Part shown: piece by piece, positions 47,901 through 58,260 of the stretch
Position numbering within the stretch: the stretch's first letter is position 1
Layout of the letters: the number at the start of each line of letters is the position of its first letter
Assembly (NCBI GenBank): GCA_903813345.2
Contig: CAIIXF020000012.1
Coordinates: 18,793,520 to 18,857,519 of the forward strand
Direction: 5' to 3'
Origin: Owenia fusiformis
Lineage: Eukaryota > Annelida > Polychaeta > Sabellida > Oweniidae
Length of the DNA: 64,000 bases
Position numbers and translations under genes: made by a program
Notes under the pieces: generated by a model
Database searches by the model: none
The model's input: the letters and a program-made list of their open reading frames with translations, nothing else
Told to the model about the DNA's origin: nothing

Positions 47901-50900
47901 TCAGACCTGATATTGTACAATTCTTCGAATTTTGAACTTGTTTCAAACTTTAAACTTCCTTAAAACCCATTTTAATTATCTTTTACATCTTAGTTCAATA
48001 CTTCAAAACCATATTTATAATCAAAGAGGGATAGATATAGAAACCATAGGCATCAGCTATAGTCATACCCAAAAATACCCATCTCAAAAATGTCAAAATT
48101 TTCAAAAAATCAACATTTTTTTCTCGGCTCCTACTGATTCAATTAGTTTGAACCTTTCAGGGCTTATAACCCTGCTACTAAGCACTTCTCATGAATTTTT
48201 CCAATGTCTTCCAGTGTCTGATTGAAAAGTAAGGCTCTAAAAAGTAAGAAATGGGTCACGAATTTGCCCCCTGGGGTACATACTTTGTACTATTATTCAA
48301 ATTCTGTATGAGTGATTGGCATTATTTATTATGCAAAAGATTCATATATATAATGTATATGTATGTAACTTACAAACATCAAGATATCTAAAGTAATCGA
48401 GAATGAAAAAATTATTTTCCCGGGGTGGGGTGTTTTTGGGGGGTGGGGGGCTAACCCCTGAAAAAAAAGAATTATGTACCACTCTGTGAAGCTATCACCT
48501 AGGTAGAATTTTCATCCAAGACTTCCTTCTAACTGAAAATGCTGCCAAACCAACTATACTCCATTTATTAAGAATTTTCCTCCTCGCTCTTAGAGTATAA
48601 CAGATTTGAATCATTATTGTTTTAGGTTACGTAGCTTTAAACTTGACCCGATTGGAGATGGCATCACAAATGCTGCTGAAGTTAGGACGGGTGGTTCCTC
48701 ACGTACCTATGACCTCAAAATGAGAAAACTTGGACCAAATCCTTCTGATTTTATTGGTAAGATTTTTCAAAATTGTTTTGATCATGGATGTTGTTCATAA
48801 TCATTGTCAATTTTGAATATTGTATTTTTAAAAGGGTATGCAACATTACTTCATGGGATTTTATTTTCCCATAATTCATTGTATAGTCATTGATTCATTT
48901 TAAGATTAATTATACAAATTATGTACATCTCAAAAAAGAATCTTTGATTGTGCTGGCTGTGTGCTATAATTATTTCATTATCCCTACTGACTCGATGTGC
49001 GTATAAATTGTCTTGATTTTTTTCATTGAATAATATTATAATTTAGCCAAATTTCATATCAGTTTATAGTCAAAGATCATCCTCAAAATTTGCATGCAAA
49101 ATTGCAACTAGAAATGTGGTCCTCGGAATTGTTAAAAAAATATATCATTCATTTTCTATTTTTCCTGAATTTAAAAGTTATTCAGGAGATTTTTGAAAAA
49201 TAATTTTGTTGTAAAATAAAAAGTTATCCCAAATATTCAAATTTTTCAACTAAAAGTTGAAATTTTTAAATCATTAAATATTCCACTAAGAGTGCAAAAT
49301 ATTATTCATTGTGATGTCATTTTTCTAAATCTTAGCTAAACATAAAAAATAACCCAATGATGATTGTCTAACTAGGTTAGAAAGAAAAATATATTGTGTT
49401 TTAAATATTACTGATGCATTCTATGATCTCCCCAGGATTTTATTTCAAGTGGATGCAAAATTTTTATTTTCATAATTTAGACCAAATTTTGGTCAATACA
49501 ATGGTATGTCAATTTCGCTCATTTTCAAGTGGGTGCAAATGAATACTCTGGTGGGTGCGTGGTTATTTTCAAAATCTCAAGTGGGTGCAGCGCCTACTCG
49601 CTTTAATGCTCCGGAGATCACTAGCGTTTTTCTCTGAACATTTCTCGCTTATTTATCAACCAATTTTCTTCATTCTTTTTTGAAAAACATGTGATAAACA
49701 TGAATGCTATGGATTGGTGTTAAATATCACTTATTAAAAAATACATGTGACCTTTAAAATTTAGTTATAAATAAATCCATATACAACATCATATAAGCAC
49801 AAGCGCCAAATGGGGAGAGACTGTGGTCATAAGAAAAATAAATCGTAATATTTTTAACCATGATTTAATACATGTACACAAAAAATCTTTCCTCAAGGAT
49901 TCTCACCACAGAACAAAGAAAAACACAAACAAACAGATATATTTTCAGTAACTTATGTATCATCCAGTAATTGCTTTATTATTCAATACAATAAGATTCA
50001 ATGTAAGGCATCATTTGAGTGCTCTTCAAGGCCGCAGTCTTTCAGCAGGTGCAACAGACATAGGAGGTGTTGCTGCAGTCTTCTCTCGCATTTTAGTCAC
50101 AGACTTATGTACCGTGGACATTCTCATACGGTTCTGAGCTAGGTATTTCTTAATGTCGTCACTTTTGGCAAAGCTGAACCATTCAGCAATTTCTTGGATT
50201 TCATCATCAAGCTCTTCTAGCCATTCATTGGCCGGCTCCAGTGGACCCCTCGCTCTTCTTGCACAAGTTAGGAATTCTGCTGCTCTTTTTTTTGTCATCC
50301 CTTTCTCTTGTAGACCTTTTTGTAGAAAAAAGTGAAGATATCACAAACTGTTAATTGGTCTAAGTATGTCCTATGACTATAAGCTAATAAATAAGTAGGG
50401 CTTTTAATCTATCAATTTAGACCATATCTTATATGGTCAGCAAAGGATTGAGTGATTTAGAAAAAGGATCTCTCCGCTTATTTTGCAACATCTTCTGAGA
50501 ATTCCTTTTTTGATGGCTCAGTGACTTCCTTCATAAGTTACACTACTATATCTAGTTCTAAAAAGGTATCCATAGTCTAGAATTAAACATGAGACATTTG
50601 TTTCATATTGTTCCAAAAATTATTCCAAAATAAGCTTAAAGGTAGAATGAGATATATAGGGGGTGACAAAATTGTAAGCAACATGCAATTGACCAACCAA
50701 TATATTCCTCATAATTAGCTCAAATGTTATATCTCCCAAAAGATCTGTGATATGCAATCAGTGGGTGGAATTATTAAGATTCAAAGTGCAAGAATGAGGA
50801 AAATGTTTAAATTCTCCAAAATAATAAATAAACACTTGTGTAATTTGTAACAAATTGAGAAGTTACGCTTCAAAATGATTTGAGAATCCTGTTATATTCA

Positions 50901-53900
50901 TGCTTAAGAGTTCTTGACAATAACTGTTTAATTTCATTAAGTCTCTAACCTAATCAAAAATTTGAATATAACATACAGGAATGATTTATTAAATCAATTC
51001 AAAAAATGAAAATAGAAAATTAAAAATCTCTTGAAATTGAAAATTGGTTCAAAATAATTTTCTTCTGGCTTTAGAGTCGATTTCATGGTTTAAAACCTTC
51101 TCTGATGATTCTATTTTCGAACTATGTATGAAGGTCCATTCAAAGTCATCTATTGAACTTTGAAAACCCAAATTTAGAATGAGTATTGGAAGTTGTTCAC
51201 TACAACTTTCAGCTCATCTTTATTAAGATGAACTGGAAATGAACTTTTGAGTCGAATATATGTTGATAATGTTCTTTTTATAAACCGGGAAAGTGGAAAC
51301 AATACAAATAGAATTATCATAGAATAATCATATTAAGCATTTGAAGATCATTTAGAAGCATTTAAAATCGAATCCACTGCAAAATTTGAAATAATTGAAA
51401 TATTTCTACACTGACGTTCGCGAGCACTCTTACAGTTTTATTATAATTGATGATTTTATTGATCAAAACAATATTTTTATGAATTTATCAGATGTCTGCT
51501 TAAATATGATCTCGTCCCTGAAGCAATACTTTGTTATTCCTATCGCTCAGAATTCCATTAAGATCTGATTGTAAAAAAGTGAAGAATGAATTGCACAGCA
51601 AATAATGTGAACTAATTTGAAACATTCATGATTGAACCTTATACTTGTATAAACAGATTTATGCAAGAAGTGAAAACTGTAGCTTACCTTCATTTGAAAT
51701 GACAGTTTGAATGATGGTGAAGCACACAAGTGCTGCGATGATGTGCCTTCCTTCCATGCCTCCTCGGATTTGTGATTCAGATAATCCACCAAGGCAGATG
51801 GAACACCTTTTATACTAATCCATGACACATTTACCTATTCAAATTATTTCTCTCCCCTTGTTTGTTTTCGATGAATTTCTATGAAACTGTTTGGCTAATT
51901 GGATTTCCTTGATATTTTAACAGTGTATTGAGTATATATGTTGTTTATGCATAGCACAAACTTTTCTTTTCTTTTGTTTTAACTCTCGAGAAATAATATA
52001 TGACATCAAAATGAAATAATATTTGAGGGTTTCATCAGCTTTGTGAATTGTCCAACAAACAAATATATCGTGACGGAAGGTCATACACACAATAATTAAA
52101 AAAATCATTCACACCAGTTTTCTCATTTTTGGCCATTTGATGTTGAGCTAAATTGAAATACTGAGTTATTTTGAATTTTATGAAAATAAAGGATATTATC
52201 TTGTGTCTCTTAAATTTGTTTCATGTATTTTCCTCTGATTTTTATGTTATCGCACTTCGAATATAATTTGTTGAGTTAATTTTTTGGAGGGACATGATTC
52301 CTGTTGTTATTGTACTTATTAAAAGACAGAAGAATAAACCTCACATCCTGATATGCATACAAAGTGAATTGTTATTTATATTCAGTAAAATATTTTTAGC
52401 TATTTTCACAAAACAAATGACAGTTGAGTAAACTTTATCAGGAAATACCCCTTTTAAAGTGTCACACTATGCCCCATCGATACTCTCTAAATATTAATTA
52501 CACTACATATCAGCATATACATGTACTGAAATTGCTGCCTCCAGAAGTGCCTGGTATTCAGTTCATCTTCAAACTCCCATTAAAGGCCATCTGGCCATAG
52601 TGGCAGCTACTTCTTGGGTTATTAAGGTTTTATCAGCAAATCAATTTGCCCACCTCAGAGCATAATGATTGGAACTGCTCACCTCTGGACTTCAGGGTGA
52701 CCAGGAAGTATATGTAATAATACTATGAGTCACTGGGTTATGAACCAATAAGGAAGCTCTAGCCTCCAGGTCTGTAGGTATAGCTTATCATTTGGAAGGC
52801 AAAAAATTCATTAATTGAAAGTATATCTGATTATAATTTTGAAAATATTTGTTGACTTTCAGGTTTTGGGTAGATAATTTAGTTCACTCAGACTGCAAAA
52901 GAGTAGAATATATGAATGATAAAAATAGCTTACTCATGTGAGCTAAATAATCCTATGGGCACCAAAGAGTTTTGGGCACCTTAGGGCAAAGAAACTGAAC
53001 CACTTCAATGATACCATATGATTTGATGTTGAAATGTATGTAAAGACATAAATATTAGATCAATACTTCTTTGATAGATGATGGCAATACGTAGATGCCA
53101 ACTCGATGCCAGTGGAAATCACCTCAAAATTGATCTTTCAAAAGGTCATCGATGTTTCCTTCAGATCCTAAACAGATTATCTGAAAAAGAGCTATCTTTT
53201 TATGTTATTTAGATTAGGTCTATTTTCATTTGTCGTCAAAGAAGGGATGACATATTAGTAGCACCTGTTTTTATCTCTGATGTTTTACATTGTTTTTGCT
53301 GTCAGTGTTTGACATCAAAATCTGTCACAAATTTTTATTCTTTGGTAATTGCTTACCAGTAATAAAATGCCAGTGAAGTTTTGAAAACTTTTGAACAAAG
53401 TAATGTAAAAGTGTGACAATTTTTCAGAAAGTTGGTCGCAATTTGTTTTTCTACCAATAATCACCTGTGTCAACAAATAGCTATCATTCTGCCCACTCAT
53501 ATTCTTTGTAAATTGAAAATAGGATGATCATGCTACTTGAACACTATATGTTGTGGCAATTTATATTATGATTTCAATAAAATTCATAAAAGTCATCAAA
53601 TATAGAACAAAACAGTCATTGAATACAATAGTTGTGCGTTGATAAAATCAAGGTTTATGACTTTGGCACAATTGTCTAAAAGATTTGATGAGACAATTGC
53701 AGTAAGTCCATATAGCTATTGTCTTATATATGAAGTGGTGTTTCTATACTGTTAATTGAATTAATGAAATAATGAGTTGAATAGATGTGGCAGTTTGTTT
53801 TCAATTGAGGTTTTTGATAAATATATTACTTTTCATATTTTACTTTGGGTGAACTGAGTTGAACCAGAAGTTCATCAAAGGACTCCATTCAAACATACAA

Positions 53901-56900
53901 ACCTTTATAGCTGTTAATATTCCAGGTAAATGACCTGATTGGATTAGCAGAATAACTCATTACAGGTTGTAGAATATTCTGTTCCATTTCTGGAACTCAA
54001 TATTCCATACATATTTAATTTTTGGTACTAAATATTACCATGGGCTTTCAACTAGATTGAAAGCCCATGATATTACATATAAATATTTTGATTATTCCAT
54101 ACATATTTCAAAATCAGCAATATGAAAATAGTGTACACTTTGTATAATAATTCACCTTGTACAATTTGTTTAATTTGATTTCAGGCATCCACTATTCCCT
54201 GGTGATGATTGACCCAGATGTCCCAGCAGCCCAAGTTGGCAACAAATCACACCCTCTGCTTCACATGATTGTCATGAACATACCTATGGGTAAGGACCTC
54301 CATTTAGGAATTATCTTTTAGCCAATTGAGGATATTGAGAATATCCTGATGCCAATATATTGCATTGCCAAGGGATAATCTGTTTTTCTAATTCAGATTG
54401 TTTTTATAAGATAGAGCTTCTATGTACATTTAGCTCGTATACATTGGATTTTCCCCACACAACTTTATTTTTATGAAGACAAAATCCTAAAAAATATTTT
54501 TGAATTTTTCCTAGGGCAGGTATATTACTGTACATGTATCACATGCATAGTATTTCTGCCCACACCACTGGGACAGGAAACTTCATTCCCATATTTACTG
54601 TTGAAAATTTGACACACATCTGTGATTGGAGAATTTTGAATCAACCTTTGCGTTGGAAAATCCTCAAATTCGAGTCATGACGTCTTTGATAACTAATTCA
54701 TGTGCTATAGAACCTCCAAAGTTATGAGTTTAAAATTTAGAACATATTCAATGTTATATTAATTGATCACTCATGACCCTGTTTCATGACAAAGGGATCT
54801 AATTTCCCCCTTAGTGACTGGAACATAAGATAGAGATTAGATACATAAGGTTGATATGAAAATTGAACCACTAAAACAGATGTAATTTCAGTTAAAGGGA
54901 ACTTTCTACTATACCCGCCATGCTGTCTTACCAGAACGAGCCACCTGGTGGTGAAACTATTAACTGCCTATTCACATCTGCGTTATTAGAAATGAGGAAG
55001 AATTCTCACTGGTTCAAACTGATTTATGTAAATATTTTTTATATAAGGTAATGTCTCCAATGGAGAAGTAATGGTTTCATACAATGGCCCCATGCCCCCA
55101 GATCAGTTGCCACACACTTACTACTATCTCCTCTACAAGCAACAAGGTGCCCTGAACACGTCTATCTGGGGAAGTTATGCTGGAAACTGCCCTGAAAGAT
55201 TAGCTGGAAGGTAATTTGCATGTTCATGTGAAACTTGAAGTGAGCTTAAATAAATTCAGTGGACTTATTTTCATCTGTCCTTGGTTTTAATGTGTTCTGC
55301 AAACAGAAGTATCTGATAATTGAAACAAGAGATAAATCTTCATGATTGACACAACTTGGCTTTAGTTATAATCATAATCTTCAATAATTAGAATCTAGTG
55401 AATGAAATCAACAATAATATTTCTGACATTAGTCTTTTTATCGCACCCTAAGGTGCTATATTGTAATCAGTTAGCCGAGCGGGTTGGGTGGGCGTCCCGA
55501 ATAATCTTGTCTACAGGTTTTCAGCCAAACTGTTCGAGGGATTCATTTGAAATTCTCAGGGATGTTTCTACCTATGAAAGTTTAGAACTGATTAGTTTTT
55601 CGACATTCTGGATAAATGTTAAGACGGCCATTATGGATTTTCCGTCCTAAAATCTTGTCTGTCAAGGCTTGTCTACAGGTTTCCAGCCAAACCGTTTGAG
55701 GGATTCATTTGAAATTCTCAGGGATGTTTCTACCTATAAAGGTTTAGAAATGATTAGTTTTTCGGCATTCTTGGTGAATGTTAAGGCGGCCATTTTGGAT
55801 TTTTCGTCCTAAAATCGTGACTGTGAAGGCTTGTTTTAAAAAATAATAAAAAAGAATTTCCCATTGAGAGCAATGTTAAATTAAAGCATTTTTTAGAAAT
55901 AACTAAACGGTCAATCTTTCCAATTTTCACATATTTTGTAATACATCAGTATATCTTATTGTAGAAAAAAACAGGTTTCATGGATTCATCCAAAAATTTT
56001 AGAGATGTTTCTATGGAAAGTTTAGAACTGATTAGTTTTTAGGCAGTCTAGGTAAATGTTAAGGTGGCCATTTTGAATTTTCCATCCTGAAAAGTGTATT
56101 CTGTTCAAGGGTGCGATTCTGTTCACCCTGTGGCTTGTTTTGTTTTATACTGTTATTTTAAACATGTCTCTTGAAAGCCCATGTTCTAAATAATCATTTT
56201 TGTCCAGTGACATGAATATTTAATGATGTCTACCATAGTGATCGAAATGCTTTTATCTATGACTTATACATGTATATATTGTAGTTTGTTTTCAATAAGG
56301 GCATGAATGATAAAATACATTATTAAGAATATAAAAAAAACATAATTTGAGAAAATGAGCCACTTTGTTCAGATACCTACACTCCCCTCCATAAGTTTGG
56401 CAACCTTTTTCCCCCATTGAACTACGTGTTAAAGCCCCTTTACGTTTGAATTTTTATTTACTTAACCGGCGATGAAATAACTTATAATATTAATGGAAAC
56501 GTAACTTGACTTATTTCCAATACCTCCAAATTTTCTCAATTTTTTTCCTCAATTACAATAGGTCGAAAATTGATGATAAATTTGATGAATTTTTGAAAAT
56601 CGTCATTCCCATGTAATCCAATGGGAAATGGAGGGTCCGGGGCAAATCAGAAATCAGGATATCTTTTCAGTAAAAGATTCAGCAAAAAATATTTTTATAT
56701 AGAAAATTGAATTGTTTAACTTTTTTGAACACTAAGTGTTTAGTTTATTTGATGAATATTAAAATTACAACGCTTCAAAATTATTTTTGAAAATAATTTT
56801 TCGCCTCCTGTGTTATTTCAATGGAAGAGGTTTTTTGAAAAACAATTTTGACTTTAAAGCCCTATAACTTTGTTGAACCTGAAGAAACATATCAATTTTT

Positions 56901-57566
56901 GGTTAAATAAAGTTAGCAAATTCAATTGCCTGCCTAACTCGTATTTTTTGCAAGGACTCAGATGGATGGATATTCTGTCATATGACTTGCGGTAAACCTA
57001 CCATTTCCCATTGGTTAACATGGGAATGTCGATTTTCAAAAGTTCATCAAATTTATCATCAATTTTCGACCTATTGTAATTGCGGAAAAAAATTGAGAAA
57101 ATTTGGAGGTACATGTATTGGAATTAAAGTCAAATTACGTTTCCATCAATAATATAAGTATTTTTATCGCAGGTTAAGTAAATAAAAATTCAAAGGTAAA
57201 GAGGCTTTAACACGTAGTTCAATGGGGGAAAAAAGGTTGCCAAACTTATGGAGGGGAGTGTACATGTAGAAATCTACATGGCAGAATAGAACAATGTGTA
57301 CACTGTGCTTTTACAATTTCAGATGCTTGTGGGACATTGAGAGATTCGTGACAGAGAATTCCTTGATGTTGAGTGGTGCCACCTGGATGAGAACATTTAA
57401 CGACGCATATGTCAATCATACAAAAATTGTTGCCGGTGGAGATGAGGATGAATTCTGCGTAAATAGTCCAAATTATCCATGCCCCACTTCTGGAACTGCA
57501 TTTTTGGGAAATTCTTTGGAACTACTTTTTTCCGTCATTTTTCTGTTCAGCATTTACATTCAATAA
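32902..57566 (+). CDS. secreted, probably GPI-anchored protein with two tandem PEBP-like domains, 530 aa, 10 exons
   Basis: Exons: 32902-32944, 36472-36753, 37209-37438, 37652-37829, 38104-38199, 42481-42601, 48626-48756, 54185-54289, 55048-55210, 57323-57566; every junction is GT-AG and in phase. Signal peptide: MFSTILIISAAIIHG. A Cys-containing N-terminal region (~aa 15-108) follows. A first, degenerate PEBP domain (~aa 125-275) has DTSNG where the family has DPDxP, then HGIFINI and KKYHGPMNP. A second, better preserved domain (~aa 300-490) has MIDPDVP, HPLLHMIVMNIP, SYNGPMPP and HTYYYLLYKQQ. Several N-glycosylation sequons (NTT, NIS, NVS, NTS, NHT) fit an extracellular location. The C-terminus is Gly/Ser then a hydrophobic tail (SLELLFSVIFLFSIYIQ) with no cytosolic part, as in GPI signals. 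PEBP proteins bind phospholipids or regulate kinases and proteases; the ligand here is unknown. Introns total ~23 kb and carry most of the unusual repeats in the window. Confidence 0.88.
33336..34137 (+). mobile_element. AGGTCA-satellite element, copy in PEBP intron 1
   Basis: The head GTCACCACCAAAAAGTGGTG followed by ACATATTGTT is present twice in tandem (33337 and ~33368). It is followed by a variant of the GGCG-rich block (GCGATCGACGATTGG), two to three satellite units and the tail GATGGTGACATTTTGTCATG, then CTAATGCCTTGTT. The middle is interrupted by AT-rich sequence (33740-34060). Confidence 0.75.
34230..36010 (+). repeat. ~30-bp minisatellite with higher-order ~120-bp structure (PEBP intron 1)
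   Basis: The basic unit is close to AATGGTCAAAATCCCATTAG followed by TTTGAAACAC, with TTTGAAA recurring about every 29-30 bp for ~1.8 kb. A higher-order unit marked by CTTTAAATCTTATTACTGTA appears nine times (near 34281, 34430, 34548, 34670, 34816, 35029, 35150, 35306, 35425). Units decay toward 36200. It lies ~260 bp upstream of exon 2. Confidence 0.92.
38474..41530 (+). mobile_element. 3-kb AGGTCA-satellite element with defined ends (PEBP intron 5)
   Basis: Head: ATGTCACCACCAAAAGTGGT, GACATATTGTTATGGTCTCC and a GCGTCCGGCGGTTGG run. Core: about 20 units of ~130 bp marked by TTCAAAATCATCTAC, CAAATCTGACTTTAGATTTG, ACCTTCAATGACCTTCTCAA, then GGTCA and CAACTTGCTTCAAATTGACT. Tail: AGGTGGTGACATTTTGTCAT, then GTTAATGCCTTGTTT. 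Larger blocks repeat at several hundred bp (for example CTAAATGTTTTTTTCAAAAT at ~39774 and ~40436). Head and tail share the inverse-complementary TGTCACCACC / GGTGGTGACA. It resembles tandem-repeat-carrying pearl/HINE elements of bivalves. Short open frames inside are repeat artefacts. Confidence 0.9.
41821..42191 (+). mobile_element. non-autonomous DNA element, copy 2, with 8-bp target duplication (PEBP intron 5)
   Basis: Nearly the same sequence as 30016-30392 with the same ends. It is flanked by ACTGTACC on both sides (41813-41820 and 42192-42199). Unlike copy 1, GATGTTC replaces GACGTTC and small deletions are present. Confidence 0.85.
42463..42480 (+). promoter_or_regulatory. splice acceptor of PEBP exon 6 formed by a satellite-element tail motif
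   Basis: ATGTTAATGCCTTGTTT followed by TAG directly precedes exon 6 (acceptor AG at 42479-42480). The same 17 bases end the satellite elements at 41514-41530 and (with one change) 62050-62066, so the 3' splice site appears to be built from, or next to, a remnant of that element. Confidence 0.55.
42613..42779. mobile_element. small Tc1/mariner-type MITE after PEBP exon 6
   Basis: The ends CAGTGAAACTTG and TAAGTTTTGCTG are inverted and flanked by TA. It starts 11 bp after the end of exon 6 (42601), just beyond the splice donor, and is related to the ends at 18694-19073. Confidence 0.6.
43058..43212 (+). mobile_element. short degraded GTGGTGACAT-family copy (PEBP intron 6)
   Basis: A head-like ATATCACCACCACCATCACC followed by ACCACAAGTGGGGACATATT, and a tail-like GGTGATATTTCGCATGTTAA followed by TGCCTTGTC, with no tandem core. 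Confidence 0.55.
43860..45060 (+). repeat. left tandem array, ~7 units of ~185 bp
   Basis: Unit marker: ATATATGGTTTTGTAGTGTG, GAACTAAGATGTAAAACATA, then AAGAATTGTACAATATCAGG and ATAACCTTGGATG. Markers recur near 43878, 44067, 44247, 44432, 44617, 44800 and 44977. Confidence 0.88.
45120..48040 (-). repeat. right tandem array, ~15 inverted units of ~185 bp with a dimer repeat
   Basis: Inverse markers TTCCACACTACAAAACCAT, CCTGATATTGTACAATTCTT and CATCCAAGGTCTTACCTGAA recur about every 185 bp. Segments ~46920-47290 and ~47290-47650 are nearly identical ~365-bp two-unit blocks, pointing to recent expansion of a dimer. Confidence 0.88.
45255..45615 (+). repeat. central spacer of the foldback, also present elsewhere
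   Basis: This block is not part of the 185-bp units. Its right part (45420-45610, with TTTGGGAGAATTTAAACATT and TTGTCACCCCCATAGATCTG) has a diverged reverse-complement copy at 50640-50862, so it is a separate dispersed repeat captured at the centre. Confidence 0.7.
49423..49622 (-). mobile_element. short palindromic-ended repeat, copy 2 (PEBP intron 7)
   Basis: Inverse copy of the element at 1403-1584: GATCTCCCCAGGATTTT at one end, GGAGATCACT at the other, with three CAAGTGGGTGCA-like motifs inside. Confidence 0.55.
49975..49980 (-). other. poly(A) signal of the nested secreted-protein gene
   Basis: AATAAA on the minus strand, 45 nt after the TGA stop at 50026-50028. Confidence 0.65.
50026..51757 (-). 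CDS. antisense nested gene: unrecognised secreted protein, 119 aa, 2 exons
   Basis: Minus-strand exons 51688-51757 and 50026-50315, GT-AG intron of 1372 bp, phase kept by a split Gly codon. The gene lies wholly in intron 7 of the PEBP-like gene in opposite orientation. Exon 1 encodes a signal peptide (MEGRHIIAALVCFTIIQTVIS, cleavage near aa 21). The mature ~98-residue part starts NEGLQEKGMTKKR, has only one Cys (LTCARRARG), an acidic, probably helical centre (NEWLEELDDEIQEIAEWF), then a basic, Met-containing segment and a Pro/Ala tail ending AERLRP. Dibasic KKR and RR sites could allow prohormone-type cleavage, but no amidation motif is seen. No known family is recognised. A TATA box (51806-51814) and an AATAAA (49975-49980) frame it at normal distances, which strongly supports a real, independently transcribed gene. 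Confidence 0.75.
50640..50862 (-). repeat. second copy of the foldback central spacer
   Basis: GGGGGTGACAAAATTGTAAG followed by CAACATG, through GATTCAAAGTGCAAGAATG, to AAATGTTTAAATTCTCC matches the reverse complement of 45420-45610. It lies in the intron of the nested secreted-protein gene. Confidence 0.65.
51806..51814 (-). promoter_or_regulatory. TATA box of the nested secreted-protein gene
   Basis: TATAAAAGG on the minus strand, ~50 nt upstream of the ATG at 51757. A transcription start ~25-30 nt downstream (near 51780) would leave a short 5' UTR in exon 1. Confidence 0.75.
51830..54184 (+). other. rest of PEBP intron 7
   Basis: AT-rich DNA upstream of the nested gene, with no exon recognised. 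A weak, degraded GTGACATATT-type fragment near 53240 and a small palindrome at 54037-54075 (CCATGGGCTTTCAA and its complement) are the only structures seen. Confidence 0.5.
55440..56117 (+). mobile_element. element with 10-bp inverted ends and internal ~170-bp tandem blocks (PEBP intron 9)
   Basis: Begins ATCGCACCCT (55440-55449) and ends AGGGTGCGAT (56108-56117), exact inverse complements. Three blocks with AGGGATTCATTTGAAATTCT, CAGGGATGTTTCTACCTAT, TTAGAACTGATTAGTTTTT and GGCCATTTTGGATTTTCCGT lie at ~55515, ~55675 and ~55980. The first ~60 bp contain TTAGCCGAGCGGG, similar to a tRNA A box, without a convincing B box. Related blocks are at 16330-16570. Confidence 0.7.
56380..57260. mobile_element. 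palindromic Tc1/mariner-type MITE, 881 bp (PEBP intron 9)
   Basis: The ends CACTCCCCTCCATAAGTTTG and its reverse complement are flanked by TA on both sides (56378-56379, 57261-57262). Arms extend over ~250 bp or more, including CCCCCATTGAACTACGTGTT. There is no transposase frame. It ends ~60 bp before exon 10. Confidence 0.88.
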
Positions 57567-58079
57567 TTTGAAAATATGCAGTACATGTACTTTACATGAT
57601 ATACATATGAGGGGTTTCATTTGGAAACAGACAACAAAGTTGAACGATATTTTTTTGCAAAATTGCCCATCTTAAAGTTATAAAAAATTTCAATTATTGT
57701 CCTTGTTTTTTTTGTTTTTTTCTGTTGTCTGAAGTTCTGATGAAACCCTGATTATATGAAGGAAATCTGATGATATTATTTTTATATGGATATATTTTAA
57801 TATAAATTTCTGCTCAATCCCTTACTGGGAAATCGATTCATGCCTGTTGGGGAAAACAATCACATCTACAGGGTGTCTCAAAAATGAGACAGAAATAACC
57901 AAAATTTTCATATGATAATGAAAATTCATTTTTCAATCAGTAGTTAGAAATTCTTAAAGATTTGTAAATGACTTACTTAAAAACTTACTATCCATTCAAA
58001 TACTCTTCTACTTTTTAGTTTTCTATTCATTTCATAGTGCATAATAATGTTCAAACTGCCAATCTCAAACTGCATCAAA

Positions 58080-58260
58080 CATTGCTGTTTATGAAACAGT
58101 GCTGGACAGCGCTGTAAAAACAGAACTGTACATTGCTGTTTTCTAAAACAGTACTGTACTACGCTGTTCATAACAGATGATGTTAGAATAGCACTTTACA
58201 CCACTGTACAGTGCAGTCCTCGAACTGCACTGTTCAGTACTGTTTACTGCAAGATGATGT
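58080..58260. repeat. cluster of AACAGTRCTGT half-palindromes
   Basis: About ten ACAGT/ACTGT or GCTGT words in 180 bp, often as near-palindromes (AACAGTACTGTACT, CACTGTACAGTGCAG, GCACTGTTCAGTACTG). Source unknown. Confidence 0.45.

Larger units (their letters stand above)
43301..48598. mobile_element. giant 5.3-kb foldback structure with tandem-array arms (PEBP intron 6)
   Basis: Outer inverted arms of ~550 bp (43301-43860 and 48040-48598) begin ATACTCTAAGAGCGAGGAGG and include CTAGGTGATAGCTTCACAGA, GGGGTTAGCCCCCCACCCCC and ACCCCGGGAAAATAATTTTT and their complements. Inside, the left arm holds about 7 tandem ~185-bp units in one orientation and the right arm about 15 in the reverse orientation. 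No coding frame and no clear target-site duplication was seen. It occupies most of intron 6, and its right end is 27 bp upstream of exon 7. Confidence 0.88.

Noticed and set aside
55475-55535. tRNA-like A box TTAGCCGAGCGGG as a SINE head
   Set aside because: B box is not convincing at the right distance and the element has inverted ends, so the SINE call was not made.
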